From the NCBI RefSeq assembly GCF_001886715.1, contig NZ_CP018082.1:930001-994000 (forward strand): a stretch of DNA of 64,000 bases, written 5' to 3'. Origin of the DNA: Nocardia mangyaensis (lineage in GTDB: Bacteria; Actinomycetota; Actinomycetes; Mycobacteriales; Mycobacteriaceae). The notes beneath the pieces were generated by a model. The model saw only the letters and a program-made list of their open reading frames with translations, made no database searches and was not told where the DNA came from. Shown here piece by piece: positions 28,481 through 37,024 of the stretch (position 1 is its first letter; each line of letters starts with the position of its first letter). Made by a program: the position numbers and the translations under genes.

Positions 28481-28801
28481 TTGGGGTACTCGAACACGCT
28501 GGGCGTGCAGACGGGTGAGCTCGGGCAGTTGGGCAACGACCTGAAGATCTCGGGCGCCACGGTGGCGAACACGGTGAAGCGGATCACCGACAACTCGTTC
28601 GGTGCGGGTGACGCGGGTCGCGAATACGCTCAGGAGGGGAAGAGCGTCGCGGAGGGGCTCGAGATCGCGGTCGCGTGGTTGAACAACTGGAGTTCGGCGA
28701 CAACCGCGATCGGCGACGGTGTGGGGGCATCCTCGCTCGCCTACTCCAATACCGATACCGAGAACGCGAAGAATACGAGCAAGGCCGGGGAGAACGTGTG
28801 A
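28481..28801 (+). CDS. EspC/WXG100-like type VII substrate with YxxxD signal
   Basis: A 106-residue helical protein that starts at TTG after GGAGGGG. Its size, a central FGAGDAG turn (about 40-46) and the C-terminal YSNTD (88-92), a YxxxD type VII export signal, suggest an EspC-like secreted protein. It sits where M. tuberculosis has Rv3440c (similar length, from memory). Its TGA overlaps the ATG of an 11-codon ORF that leads into the large partner gene. Predicted secreted partner of the 543-residue protein downstream. Confidence 0.75.
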   Translation: MGYSNTLGVQTGELGQLGNDLKISGATVANTVKRITDNSFGAGDAGREYAQEGKSVAEGLEIAVAWLNNWSSATTAIGDGVGASSLAYSNTDTENAKNTSKAGENV

Positions 28802-28836
28802 TGGACGTGGACGCGCAGACCGGTGAGGTGCGCTGA
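28801..28836 (+). CDS. 11-codon linking ORF between two type VII substrate genes
   Basis: An ATG overlapping the previous stop (TGATG at 28799-28803) opens an 11-codon ORF, MDVDAQTGEVR, whose TGA overlaps the next gene's ATG (TGATG at 28834-28838). It fills the gap exactly and may serve to pass ribosomes on rather than to make a functional peptide. Confidence 0.4.
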   Translation: MDVDAQTGEVR

Positions 28837-30467
28837 TGGCCACCAAGGTGAACAACCAATCCATCCACGGCCGCAACGCCGATGCCATCCTCGATGATGG
28901 TGCGACCGGGCTGCAGTACTTCATCCAGTTGCTGCCCCGATACGTCAAGGCTTTCGGTAGCTGCAGTGAGTCCGAGGAATCCATTTGCGCCAAGTACGAT
29001 GAGCAGCGCGGGATGAACCTGGACAAGCTTGCCAACACCGCCGAGGCGCTGGACAACGCCCTGAAGGTGGGCAATGCCGAATTAGCGGTCCAGCAAGGGC
29101 TTTCGCAGAAGATGGCGACGGTGTGGAGCAGTGGGCAGGCGGCGGAGGCTGCCTCGACCATGCTGGGGCAGCAGTTGACCGCCGCCGCGGAGGACTGCGT
29201 CAAGCTTGACACCGCCGTGTCGGCGTTCGCTTTTGCGACGGTCAGATTGCGAAACGCGGTCAGCCAGAAGGCGGATCATGTCAAAGCGCTCGTCAGTGGC
29301 CACCAGGTGCAGGTCGGTGGCAAGTCACCTGCGGACATCGACGAGCTCATCGAGGATACGGATACCGGTGGTGTCGGCAACGCGATATTGACCGGCGCCA
29401 CTTTCGGGGCCTACGGCGACTACCTACTGTTCAACAAGTGGCAAGCCGACAACTGGTTGAAGGAAACGTTCAAGCCGGATTTCGACGGCAAGCTCGCGAA
29501 CTTCGTCTCGATGTGCTCGACCACCGATACCACCGTCAGACAGGCGTACACGGCGTTGAAGGCGGCGACCGACGCGCTCGACAGTGACCCGTATCCGCGG
29601 CCCGCCGGTGTCGTGACCACAGACAACAAGGGTAGTGGCGACGGCGAGGGCAACGGCAACGGCCCTGGGGGCACGCCGGCTACGACCACGCCTGCTGCTA
29701 CCACGCCGGCCGCCACCACACCGGCCGCCACCACACCGGCCGCTACGACGCCAGTGACCACAACCCCGGCCACCGACACCGACGACACCCTGAGCGAGGC
29801 GATCAGCGCTGCCACCACCGCCGCCACCTCACTGCTGACCACCGCTGCCAGCGCGCTCGGCGAGAACATGGACACGATCACCTCCGCGGTCAACGACGGC
29901 ATCGGGAACGCCGTCGAGGGGGTGCAGTCGCTGCTCGACGCCGACGGTGACGGTCAGCTCGACGCCCTGCAGGCCGTGCAGAACGCCTCGGCGGAGTTCG
30001 ATCTCGCGGGCAACAACGTCAAATTCGAGATGCGTGAGGACGGCACCCTCGCGATGGTCGTCACCGGAGCCGACGGTCAATCGCAGGAGTACCGCGTGAC
30101 CATCGGCCCGGACGGCACGCCGGTGATCCAGACCGATGGCGCCGACAAGCCGGAGGACGCCGAGGATTCCGGCAAGCCCGAGGATTCCGGCAAGCCTGAG
30201 GAGACCGATAAGCCTGAGGAGCCCGCCAAGGCTGAGGAGCCCCCCGCGGCCACCGGCGACGCGGCGCCCACGGGCGGTACCGGTGGCGAGGCGCCCGCCA
30301 CCGGTGGCGAGCCGCCGCAAGGCACCGGGGGGACAGGTGTTCCGTCCGTGCCAGGTGGCGGCAAGCGGGCCGAGGACGGCGAGCACACACCGCAGTCGCT
30401 ACCGACCGGCGGTGCCGAGGAGCCGGTCGACACCGGCGCCGAGCTGGCCGAAGCGGGTCCGTTGTGA
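28836..30467 (+). CDS. Large type VII substrate-like protein with Thr/Pro repeats and acidic Pro-rich tail
   Basis: A 543-residue protein without signal peptide. The helical N-terminal part (1-245) has a WSSG turn at 97-100, as in WXG/ESX-substrate-like domains. A low-complexity linker of TPAAT units (about 280-310) follows, then a middle domain (about 310-440) with DADGDGQLDAL, which resembles a calcium loop. The tail is rich in Pro, Glu and Gly. It occupies the position of the Ala/Pro-rich Rv3439c. With no YxxxD of its own that I can find, it may be exported with the upstream 106-residue protein. Function unknown. Confidence 0.75.
   Translation: MATKVNNQSIHGRNADAILDDGATGLQYFIQLLPRYVKAFGSCSESEESICAKYDEQRGMNLDKLANTAEALDNALKVGNAELAVQQGLSQKMATVWSSGQAAEAASTMLGQQLTAAAEDCVKLDTAVSAFAFATVRLRNAVSQKADHVKALVSGHQVQVGGKSPADIDELIEDTDTGGVGNAILTGATFGAYGDYLLFNKWQADNWLKETFKPDFDGKLANFVSMCSTTDTTVRQAYTALKAATDALDSDPYPRPAGVVTTDNKGSGDGEGNGNGPGGTPATTTPAATTPAATTPAATTPAATTPVTTTPATDTDDTLSEAISAATTAATSLLTTAASALGENMDTITSAVNDGIGNAVEGVQSLLDADGDGQLDALQAVQNASAEFDLAGNNVKFEMREDGTLAMVVTGADGQSQEYRVTIGPDGTPVIQTDGADKPEDAEDSGKPEDSGKPEETDKPEEPAKAEEPPAATGDAAPTGGTGGEAPATGGEPPQGTGGTGVPSVPGGGKRAEDGEHTPQSLPTGGAEEPVDTGAELAEAGPL
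29672..29775 (+). repeat. 15-base tandem repeats coding for TPAAT units
   Basis: About five to six imperfect copies of a 15-base unit (CCGGCCGCCACCACA type) encode TPAAT repeats in the linker of the large substrate-like protein. Copy number may vary between strains. Confidence 0.8.
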
Positions 30468-30498
30468 TCGACCGTTCATCTGTTGAGGAGTTGTGCCG

Positions 30499-30861
30499 AT
30501 GAGTGTCCTGCGCGATCTCGAGCAGATCTTCGACGAGCACGATCGCCGCGCGTCGATGCTGCGCTACGAACTCGACGAGATCAATCGCGCCACCGCCGAA
30601 CGTGACCGCCTACACGACGAGGAGACCGGTCCGCGCCTGGCGGAACTGCGGTTGGCGGCCGAGGCGGAAGCCGAGCGCGAACGGTTGGCGGCCGAACAGG
30701 AGCAGGCCGAACGCGCTCGTCTGGCGGCCGAGGCACAGGAACAGCGCGACGCGATCGCCCGCGCCGCGGCGGCGCGACGCGCCCAGAACGTCGTCTCGGC
30801 CTACGACGATGACGACGACCCGGAGTCGGAGTACTACCGCCGCAAGAGCTGGCTGGTCTGA
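30499..30861 (+). CDS. Small coiled-coil protein, unknown function
   Basis: A 120-residue, highly charged protein. Residues 15-95 are rich in Ala, Glu and Arg with heptad-like spacing (EAEAERERLAAEQEQAERA), so a long coiled coil is likely. An acidic DDDDD stretch and a basic end (YRRKSWLV) follow. The ATG at 30499 is preferred to the GTG at 30493 because of the distance to GAGGAG. It is third in the type VII substrate-like cluster, 31 bases after the large protein. A chaperone or dimerisation role is conceivable but unsupported. Confidence 0.7.
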   Translation: MSVLRDLEQIFDEHDRRASMLRYELDEINRATAERDRLHDEETGPRLAELRLAAEAEAERERLAAEQEQAERARLAAEAQEQRDAIARAAAARRAQNVVSAYDDDDDPESEYYRRKSWLV

Positions 30862-30863
30862 AC

Positions 30864-31718
30864 TCAGCCCTTGATCAGTTTGGCGACCGTGCCGATCGAG
30901 AGCTTCGGGGTTTCGACCTCGACCTCGGCGGTGGGGTCGACGACGGTGGAGTGGGGGATTTCGGCGTCGGGGTCGGCGAAGGGGGCGTAGGTCTTCTCGC
31001 CGAGGAGGGTGTTGAGGAGGTAACCGGTGAGCAGGGCTCGGGTGGTGCGTTCGGTTTTGTGCTCGTAGCGGCCCGCACCGAGAGCGGCGAAGAGGCGGCG
31101 GCCTTCGACGATGCCGTTGTTGGAGGCGCCGTCGACGCGGCGCAGGATCGACGGGCCCGCCCAGGCGGTCGCGAGGTCGCGGGCGTTGGAGTTGACGGAG
31201 TCGAGTTCGGTACCGGCCAGGATCAGGGCGGGGATGTCGAGCTGGGGGGCGATGTTCTCCGCGGCGGGCGCGGTGGGTGCCGGGTAGAGCGCGGCGACGG
31301 CGCCGACTCGGCGTTGGGCGCCCGCGATGACAGCGACACCGGCGCCCATACCGTGTCCGGCCAGGGCCAGCCGGTCGGGGTGCACGCTGATTGTGCCGTC
31401 ACCGAGCCGGACCTTGCTGACGATGTCGAGTGTCGTGAGCAGGTCGGCGGCGAGGTCCAGATGTGACGGAATCGGACCGCGTTCGGTATCGGGCGCGGCG
31501 ACCACGAACCCCCACGAGGCGACGTGCTCGAGCAGGCTCTTGTAGTTCTCGGCGCTGGTCAGCCAGCCGTGCGCGAAGGCGACAGCGGGCAGGTTCAGCC
31601 CGGACTCCGGGGTGTACACGACACCCGGCTGGCCCGCGATCCCCAGGTTTCCGCGCAGCACCCGATGGGGGCCGCGCGCGGACAGGGTGCTGAGGAGCGA
31701 CTTCAGAGACACCGACAC
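30864..31718 (-). CDS. Alpha/beta-hydrolase fold protein with altered nucleophile elbow (Rv3438-like position)
   Basis: A 284-residue protein of the dienelactone-hydrolase/PET-hydrolase-like alpha/beta fold: VAFAHGWLT oxyanion region, and ALAGHGMGAGVAV at the position of the nucleophile elbow. The expected GxSxG reads G-H-G-M-G, so the catalytic serine is glycine. The codon is GGT, and the rest of the frame is intact, so this looks like a pseudo-enzyme rather than a pseudogene. It lies between the substrate-like cluster and glmS, the position of Rv3438. It may bind rather than hydrolyse a ligand. Confidence 0.75.
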   Translation of the reverse strand: MSVSLKSLLSTLSARGPHRVLRGNLGIAGQPGVVYTPESGLNLPAVAFAHGWLTSAENYKSLLEHVASWGFVVAAPDTERGPIPSHLDLAADLLTTLDIVSKVRLGDGTISVHPDRLALAGHGMGAGVAVIAGAQRRVGAVAALYPAPTAPAAENIAPQLDIPALILAGTELDSVNSNARDLATAWAGPSILRRVDGASNNGIVEGRRLFAALGAGRYEHKTERTTRALLTGYLLNTLLGEKTYAPFADPDAEIPHSTVVDPTAEVEVETPKLSIGTVAKLIKG

Positions 31719-31754
31719 GGCGAGAAGGGTATCCGATCAGTAGGGTGGTGGACC

Positions 31755-33635
31755 ATGTGCGGAATCGTGGGCTACGTGGGCTACCGGGATGCGCTCGGCG
31801 TTGTCGTCGACGCGTTGCGTCGCATGGAGTATCGCGGTTACGACTCCGCGGGGGTGGCGATTCTCGACGGAAACGGGGCGGTGGCGGTCGAGCGCAAGGC
31901 CGGGCGACTGGCCAATTTGGAAGCCGAGCTGGCGGAGGCGGGGGCCGAGCGTTTCGCCGGGACCAGCGGCATGGGGCACACCCGGTGGGCGACCCACGGT
32001 GCGCCGACCGATCGCAACGCGCATCCGCATCGGGATGTCTCCGGCAAGTTCGCCGTCGTCCACAACGGGATCATCGAGAACTTCGCGCCGCTGCGCCATG
32101 AGCTCGAGGCCGCGGGGATCGAGTTGCTCAGCGACACTGATACCGAGGTCGCGGTGCATCTGGTCGCGCGCGCGTATGCCGACGGGCCGACCGCGGGTGA
32201 TTTCACCGCGAGCGCGCTGGCGGTGCTGCAGCGACTGGAGGGCGCGTTCACGCTGGTCTTCACCCATGCCGATCATCCGGGCACGATCGTGGCGGCACGG
32301 CAGTCGACGCCGCTGGTGGTCGGGGTCGGCCAGGGGGAGATGTTCATCGCCTCCGATGTCACCGCGTTCATCGAGCACACCCGCGAAGCGGTCGAGCTCG
32401 GGCAGAACCAGGCCGTGGTGATCACCGCCGACGGGTACACCGTCACCGATTTCGCGGGCAATACCGAGGGCGTGGCCAGCAGGCCGTTCACCATCGACTG
32501 GGATCTGGCCGCCGCCGAGAAGGGCGGCCACGACTACTTCATGCTCAAGGAGATCGAGGAGCAGCCGACCGCCGTCGCCGATACGCTGATCGGGCATTTC
32601 GTCGTCGACGAGAAGGGCGGGCACATCGTCCTCGACGAGCAGCGCCTCACCGATCAGGAACTGCGCGAGTTCGACAAGGTGTTCGTCGTCGCCTGCGGCA
32701 GTTCCTACCACGCGGGTCTGCTGGCCAAGTACGCGATCGAGCACTGGACCAGGGTGCCGGTGGAGGTCGAACTGGCCAGTGAGTTCCGCTATCGCGACCC
32801 GGTGCTCGACCGGTCGACGCTGGTGGTGGCGATCTCGCAGTCCGGCGAGACCGCCGACACGCTGGAGGCGGTGCGGCACGCCAAGGATCAGAAGGCGCGC
32901 GTGCTCGCCATCTGCAACACCAATGGCGCGCAGATCCCGCGCGAGTCCGACGCCGTCATCTACACCCGCACCGGTCCCGAAATCGGTGTCGCCTCGACCA
33001 AGGCGTTCCTGGCGCAGGTCGCGGCCAACTACCTGGTGGGTCTGGCGCTGGCCCAGGCGCGTGGCACCAAGTACCCCGACGAGGTCGCGCGTGAGTTCGC
33101 CGAGCTCGAACAGATGCCGAAGCTGATCGCCCAGGTGCTGGAGACCGCACCGCAGGTGCGGGCCATCGCGCGCGAACTCGCCCACGTGCCGACCGTGCTG
33201 TTCCTCGGTCGCCATGTCGGCTACCCGGTGGCGCTCGAGGGTGCGCTCAAGCTCAAGGAACTCGCCTACATGCACGCCGAGGGTTTCGCCGCCGGTGAGC
33301 TCAAGCACGGCCCGATCGCGCTGATCGAAGAGGGCCTGCCGGTGATCGTGGTGATGCCGTCCCCCAAGGGGCGTGCGGTGCTGCACTCCAAGCTGCTCAG
33401 CAACATTCGCGAGATCCAGGCCCGCGGCGCCCGCACCATCGTGATCGCCGAAGAGGGCGACGACACCGTCCGCCCCTTCGCCGACGACCTCATCGAAATC
33501 CCCGCCGCCCCCACCCTCTTCCAGCCCCTGCTGTCGACAGTGCCGCTGCAGGTCTTCGCCGCCGAGATCGCCCAGGCCCGAGGCTACGACGTAGACAAGC
33601 CCCGCAACCTGGCCAAGTCCGTCACCGTCGAGTAG
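31755..33635 (+). CDS. glmS: Glutamine-fructose-6-phosphate aminotransferase
   Basis: GlmS makes glucosamine-6-phosphate from fructose-6-phosphate and glutamine, the first step to UDP-GlcNAc. 626 residues. The N-terminal glutaminase begins MCGIVGYVG, placing the catalytic Cys at position 2 and fixing the start at 31755. Two SIS sugar domains follow (ACGSSYHAG, SQSGETADT, STKAFLAQ), ending in the conserved DKPRNLAKSVTVE. The product feeds GlmM. Confidence 0.98.
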   Translation: MCGIVGYVGYRDALGVVVDALRRMEYRGYDSAGVAILDGNGAVAVERKAGRLANLEAELAEAGAERFAGTSGMGHTRWATHGAPTDRNAHPHRDVSGKFAVVHNGIIENFAPLRHELEAAGIELLSDTDTEVAVHLVARAYADGPTAGDFTASALAVLQRLEGAFTLVFTHADHPGTIVAARQSTPLVVGVGQGEMFIASDVTAFIEHTREAVELGQNQAVVITADGYTVTDFAGNTEGVASRPFTIDWDLAAAEKGGHDYFMLKEIEEQPTAVADTLIGHFVVDEKGGHIVLDEQRLTDQELREFDKVFVVACGSSYHAGLLAKYAIEHWTRVPVEVELASEFRYRDPVLDRSTLVVAISQSGETADTLEAVRHAKDQKARVLAICNTNGAQIPRESDAVIYTRTGPEIGVASTKAFLAQVAANYLVGLALAQARGTKYPDEVAREFAELEQMPKLIAQVLETAPQVRAIARELAHVPTVLFLGRHVGYPVALEGALKLKELAYMHAEGFAAGELKHGPIALIEEGLPVIVVMPSPKGRAVLHSKLLSNIREIQARGARTIVIAEEGDDTVRPFADDLIEIPAAPTLFQPLLSTVPLQVFAAEIAQARGYDVDKPRNLAKSVTVE

Positions 33636-33695
33636 CGCCCCCGCCCCCGCCCCCGCCCCGGTCGGCCAGGCCCCGGCCCGCGCCCGACGCTCACC

Positions 33696-33863
33696 ACCCA
33701 ACCCAGCCCCGCACGACCCGACCTCGAGGAGGGTCCGCCGACGCAGTCGGCGGTTCGCGCCCGTCCCGCCGATCAGGCGCCGTGGCGTACGCGACGAAGG
33801 AGCAAGCCACGGTGCCTGATCGGCGGGACCGCCGGGGCGCGAACTCGAGCGCGCCAGCGCTCA
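33696..33863 (+). repeat. Dispersed three-hairpin element, copy A
   Basis: Hairpin 1: CCGCCGAC-GCA-GTCGGCGG (33735-33753). Hairpin 2: 23-base arms at 33764-33786 and 33806-33828 with a single G-T pair, around the 19-base loop GTACGCGACGAAGGAGCAA. Hairpin 3: GAGCGC-GCCA-GCGCTC (33847-33862). The right end overlaps the stop codon of the cupredoxin gene. Related copies lie at 52.2 and 56.1 kb. Confidence 0.85.
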
Positions 33864-34286
33864 ATCCAACACAGTGATGGTGCCGCGCATGTCGGGGTGG
33901 AGGGTGCACATGTAGCGGTAGGTGCCGGGTTGGGTGAAGGTGTAGGACCATTCGCCCCGGTCGATGATGGGGCTGTTGAGGCCCATGGCCTTGTCTCCGA
34001 TGCCCTGGACGTTGTGGGGGGCCTTGTCGGAGAACTTCCAGGTGACGGTCTCGCCGACCTTGACGGTGGCGTCGGCGGGGGAGTACTTCATGTTGCTGAC
34101 GTCGACCGTCAGGGCGATGGGGCCGGTGGGGGTCTGGGTGGTCGTGGTGGTGACCGGGCGGGGCGTGCGGGTGGTGGACGCGGAGTCGCCGGAGTCGCCG
34201 GAGCAACCGGCGGTGAACAGGGTGGCGGCCACGACGAATCCGGTGAGGACCCGGGCGGAGGCGGCGCGGTGACGAACCATCGACAT
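33861..34286 (-). CDS. Cupredoxin-domain lipoprotein
   Basis: A 141-residue exported protein: signal peptide with lipobox FTAGC, a Thr/Pro-rich linker, then a plastocyanin/amicyanin-like cupredoxin domain. Type 1 copper ligands are visible as His in APHNVQG and the Cys, His, Met set in CTLHPDM. It probably carries electrons or binds copper at the outer face of the membrane. The start at 34286 gives a complete signal peptide; ATG at 34280 is an alternative. Its last codons and stop lie in a dispersed repeat (copy A). Confidence 0.88.
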   Translation of the reverse strand: MSMVRHRAASARVLTGFVVAATLFTAGCSGDSGDSASTTRTPRPVTTTTTQTPTGPIALTVDVSNMKYSPADATVKVGETVTWKFSDKAPHNVQGIGDKAMGLNSPIIDRGEWSYTFTQPGTYRYMCTLHPDMRGTITVLD

Positions 34287-34355
34287 GGGTCTGCAGCGTA
34301 GTCTGCGAACGATCGCGGACCGGTCCTGGCCCGCGCGGGCGGCCGGGAGGCGACG

Positions 34356-35798
34356 ATGTCGGATCGGCGTGGCTATTTCACCGCCGACGAGGTGCGGTCG
34401 GCGGAGGCGGAACTGTTCACCCGCGTGCCTGCGGGGATGCCGATGCGGCGGGCCGCGTACGGGCTGGCCACGATCGTTGCCGAGGAATTGCGCGCGCTGA
34501 CCGGGGGGGTGGCGGGTCGGACGGTGGGGTTGCTGGTCGGGTCGGGTGACAACGGGGGTGACGCGCTCTGGGCGGGGGCGTTGCTGCGTCGGCGCGGGGT
34601 GGCGGTGCACGCGGTGTTGTCGAATCCCGAACGCGCGCACCGGGAAGGGCTCGCGGCCCTGCGCGCGGCCGGTGGGCGCGTGGTCGAGCGGTTCGAGCAC
34701 CCGGATCTGGTGATCGACGGGATCGTCGGTATCTCCGGCCGCGGACCGCTGCGACCGGCGGCGGCGGAAATCGTTGCCGCGCTGGATGTGCCGATCGTCG
34801 CCGCCGACCTGCCCAGTGGTGTCGACCCCGATACCGGCGCCGTCGACGGCCCCGCGGTGCGGGCCACGGTGACGGTGGCCTTCGGTGCGTACAAGCCGGT
34901 GCACGCACTGGCCGTGCCGCACTGTGGACGAATCGTGTTGGTGCCGATCGGGTTGTCGTTGCCGGAGCCGCGGTTGGCGCAGCTCGATCCGGCGGGAATC
35001 GGTGCGCGCTGGCCGGTTCCGGGGCCGGATGACGACAAGTACAGCCAGGGGGTGACGGGCGTGTGCGCGGGCAGCGCGAAGTATCCGGGGGCGGGAGTGC
35101 TGAGCGCGGGTGCCGCGGTGGCGGCGACCTCGGGAATGGTGCGGTATGTCGGCAGCGATGCCGAGGTCCTGGCGAAGTTCCCGGAAGTGATCGCCAGCCA
35201 GACCGTTTCGGAGACCGGTCGGGTGCAGGCCTGGGTGTTCGGGCCGGGCGCCGGTACCGACGCCGACGCCAGGGATCGGCTGGCCCAGCTCCTGGCCACC
35301 GATCTGCCGGTGCTCGTCGATGCCGACGGGCTCACGCTGCTGGCCGCCGAACCGGCGCTGGTGCGCGACCGGTCCGCGGTGACGGTGCTGACTCCCCACG
35401 CTGGAGAGTTCGCTCGTCTCACCGGCGCCGCACCAGGTGCCGACCGGGTGGCCTCGGTGCGCGCGCTGGCCGAGCGGTGGGGGGTGACGGTGCTGCTCAA
35501 GGGACGCGCGACGATCATCGCCGCGCCGGGGCAGACGACCCTGGTCAACGACGCGGGCGGCTCATGGGCCTCGACCGCGGGGGCAGGGGATGTGCTCGCC
35601 GGGATTCTCGGGGCACTGCTCGCAGCCGGTCGGCCCGCGGCGTGGTCGGCCGCGGCCGCTGCCAGAGTGCACGCGTTGGCGGCGAACCTGGCCGCCCACG
35701 CGGACGCGCCTGCCGCCGCGCCCATCTCGGCGTCGCCCTTGCTGGCGCATGTTCGCCCTGCCGTGCGGGTACTCCGTGCCCTGGGAGACCAAGGCTGA
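34356..35798 (+). CDS. nnr: Bifunctional NAD(P)H-hydrate epimerase/dehydratase
   Basis: This two-domain repair enzyme (480 residues) restores damaged NAD(P)H hydrates. The N-terminal epimerase (YjeF_N, 1-210) has [10 protein letters not shown] and the PSGVDPDTG loop. The C-terminal ADP/ATP-dependent dehydratase (about 225-480) has [28 protein letters not shown] and the ribokinase-like [15 protein letters not shown]. The fused form corresponds to Rv3433c. The ATG follows GGGAGGCG and lies divergent from the cupredoxin gene with 69 bases between. Confidence 0.95.
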   Translation: MSDRRGYFTADEVRSAEAELFTRVPAGMPMRRAAYGLATIVAEELRALTGGVAGRTVGLLVGSGDNGGDALWAGALLRRRGVAVHAVLSNPERAHREGLAALRAAGGRVVERFEHPDLVIDGIVGISGRGPLRPAAAEIVAALDVPIVAADLPSGVDPDTGAVDGPAVRATVTVAFGAYKPVHALAVPHCGRIVLVPIGLSLPEPRLAQLDPAGIGARWPVPGPDDDKYSQGVTGVCAGSAKYPGAGVLSAGAAVAATSGMVRYVGSDAEVLAKFPEVIASQTVSETGRVQAWVFGPGAGTDADARDRLAQLLATDLPVLVDADGLTLLAAEPALVRDRSAVTVLTPHAGEFARLTGAAPGADRVASVRALAERWGVTVLLKGRATIIAAPGQTTLVNDAGGSWASTAGAGDVLAGILGALLAAGRPAAWSAAAAARVHALAANLAAHADAPAAAPISASPLLAHVRPAVRVLRALGDQG

Positions 35799-35896
35799 CC
35801 CTGGTGCCAGGCCGGGGGATCGCTCCGGGAGATCCGGGCGTCGCGGCCACGGCCCCCGGTGCCGTGAACAGTGCGAGTCCTGGCAGGATCGGGAGC

Positions 35897-37024
35897 GTGA
35901 ATGCGCAAGTGGAGACTGTCATCGATCTGGATGCCATCGCCCACAACGTGCGGGTGCTGCGTGAGTACGCGCAGGGTGCTGCCGTGATGGTGGTGGTGAA
36001 GGCCGACGGTTACAACCACGGCGCGGTCGAGGTGGCGCGCGCCGCGCTGGGGGCGGGGGCGGCCGAGTTGGGGGTCACCACCGTTGCCGAGGCGCTGAGC
36101 TTGCGGGCGGCGGGGATCACCGCGCCGATTCTGTGCTGGCTCAACATCCTCGATGCCGACTACGCGGCCGCCATCGCCGCCGATGTCGAGATCGGGGTGT
36201 CCTCGCTGGCGCAATTGCGGGCGGTGGAGCGGGCGGCGGCGGTCACCGGGCGTACCGCGACGGTGACGCTCAAGGTCGACACCGGGCTCAATCGCAACGG
36301 GGTGTCGACCGCGGAGTATCCACAGGTCCTCACCGCTCTACGGGCCCTGGTCGACGCGCGGGTGGTGCGGTTCCGGGCGATCTTCTCCCATCTCGCGCAT
36401 GCCGACGAACCGGGCCATCCGGTGCTGGACCGGCAGCGCGAGCGCTTCGTCGAGGCGATCGCGCAGGCCAAGGAGCACGGACTCGAACCCGAACTGGTGC
36501 ATCTGTCGAACTCGGCGGCCACGCTGACCAGGCCCGACCTGCACTTCGACCTCGTCCGCCCCGGCATCGCGGTCTACGGGCTCTCGCCGATTCCCGAGCT
36601 CGGCGATTTCGGGTTGCGGCCCGCGATGACGCTGCAGGCCGAGGTGACCCTGGTGAAGCGGGTGGCCGCGGGGGAAGGCGTGTCCTATGGGCATCGCTGG
36701 ATCGCCCCGCGCGACACCACCGTCGCGTTGATCCCGGCGGGCTATGCCGACGGTGTATTCCGCTCGCTGAGTGGGCGTTTCGATGTCTGGTTGGGCGGGG
36801 GTCGGCACCGTAATGTCGGTCGGGTGTGCATGGACCAGTTCATGGTTGACCTCGGCGACAACCCGGGCGGCGTGCGAGCGGGTGACCGGGCGGTGCTGTT
36901 CGGGGGTGGCGCCGGGCACCCGCACGCACTCGATTGGGCCAGGCTGCTGGACACGATCGACTACGAGATCGTGTGCTCGCCGCGGGGCCGGGCCTCGCGC
37001 CGCTACGTGGGCACCGGCCGATGA
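35897..37024 (+). CDS. alr: Alanine racemase
   Basis: A PLP enzyme that makes D-alanine for peptidoglycan, 375 residues. The PLP lysine is in [11 protein letters not shown] (Lys near 35), and the catalytic Tyr of the other subunit is in GVSYGHRW (Tyr near 264). RPGIAVYGL and [11 protein letters not shown] are also typical. The GTG at 35897 is preferred since longer frames run into nnr and lack homology. Its stop overlaps the next start (ATGA). Confidence 0.97.
   Translation: MNAQVETVIDLDAIAHNVRVLREYAQGAAVMVVVKADGYNHGAVEVARAALGAGAAELGVTTVAEALSLRAAGITAPILCWLNILDADYAAAIAADVEIGVSSLAQLRAVERAAAVTGRTATVTLKVDTGLNRNGVSTAEYPQVLTALRALVDARVVRFRAIFSHLAHADEPGHPVLDRQRERFVEAIAQAKEHGLEPELVHLSNSAATLTRPDLHFDLVRPGIAVYGLSPIPELGDFGLRPAMTLQAEVTLVKRVAAGEGVSYGHRWIAPRDTTVALIPAGYADGVFRSLSGRFDVWLGGGRHRNVGRVCMDQFMVDLGDNPGGVRAGDRAVLFGGGAGHPHALDWARLLDTIDYEIVCSPRGRASRRYVGTGR

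Noticed and set aside
33634..33660. CCCCCG tandem run behind glmS
   Set aside because: A short simple repeat of about four units; too small and too expected in GC-rich DNA to mean much.
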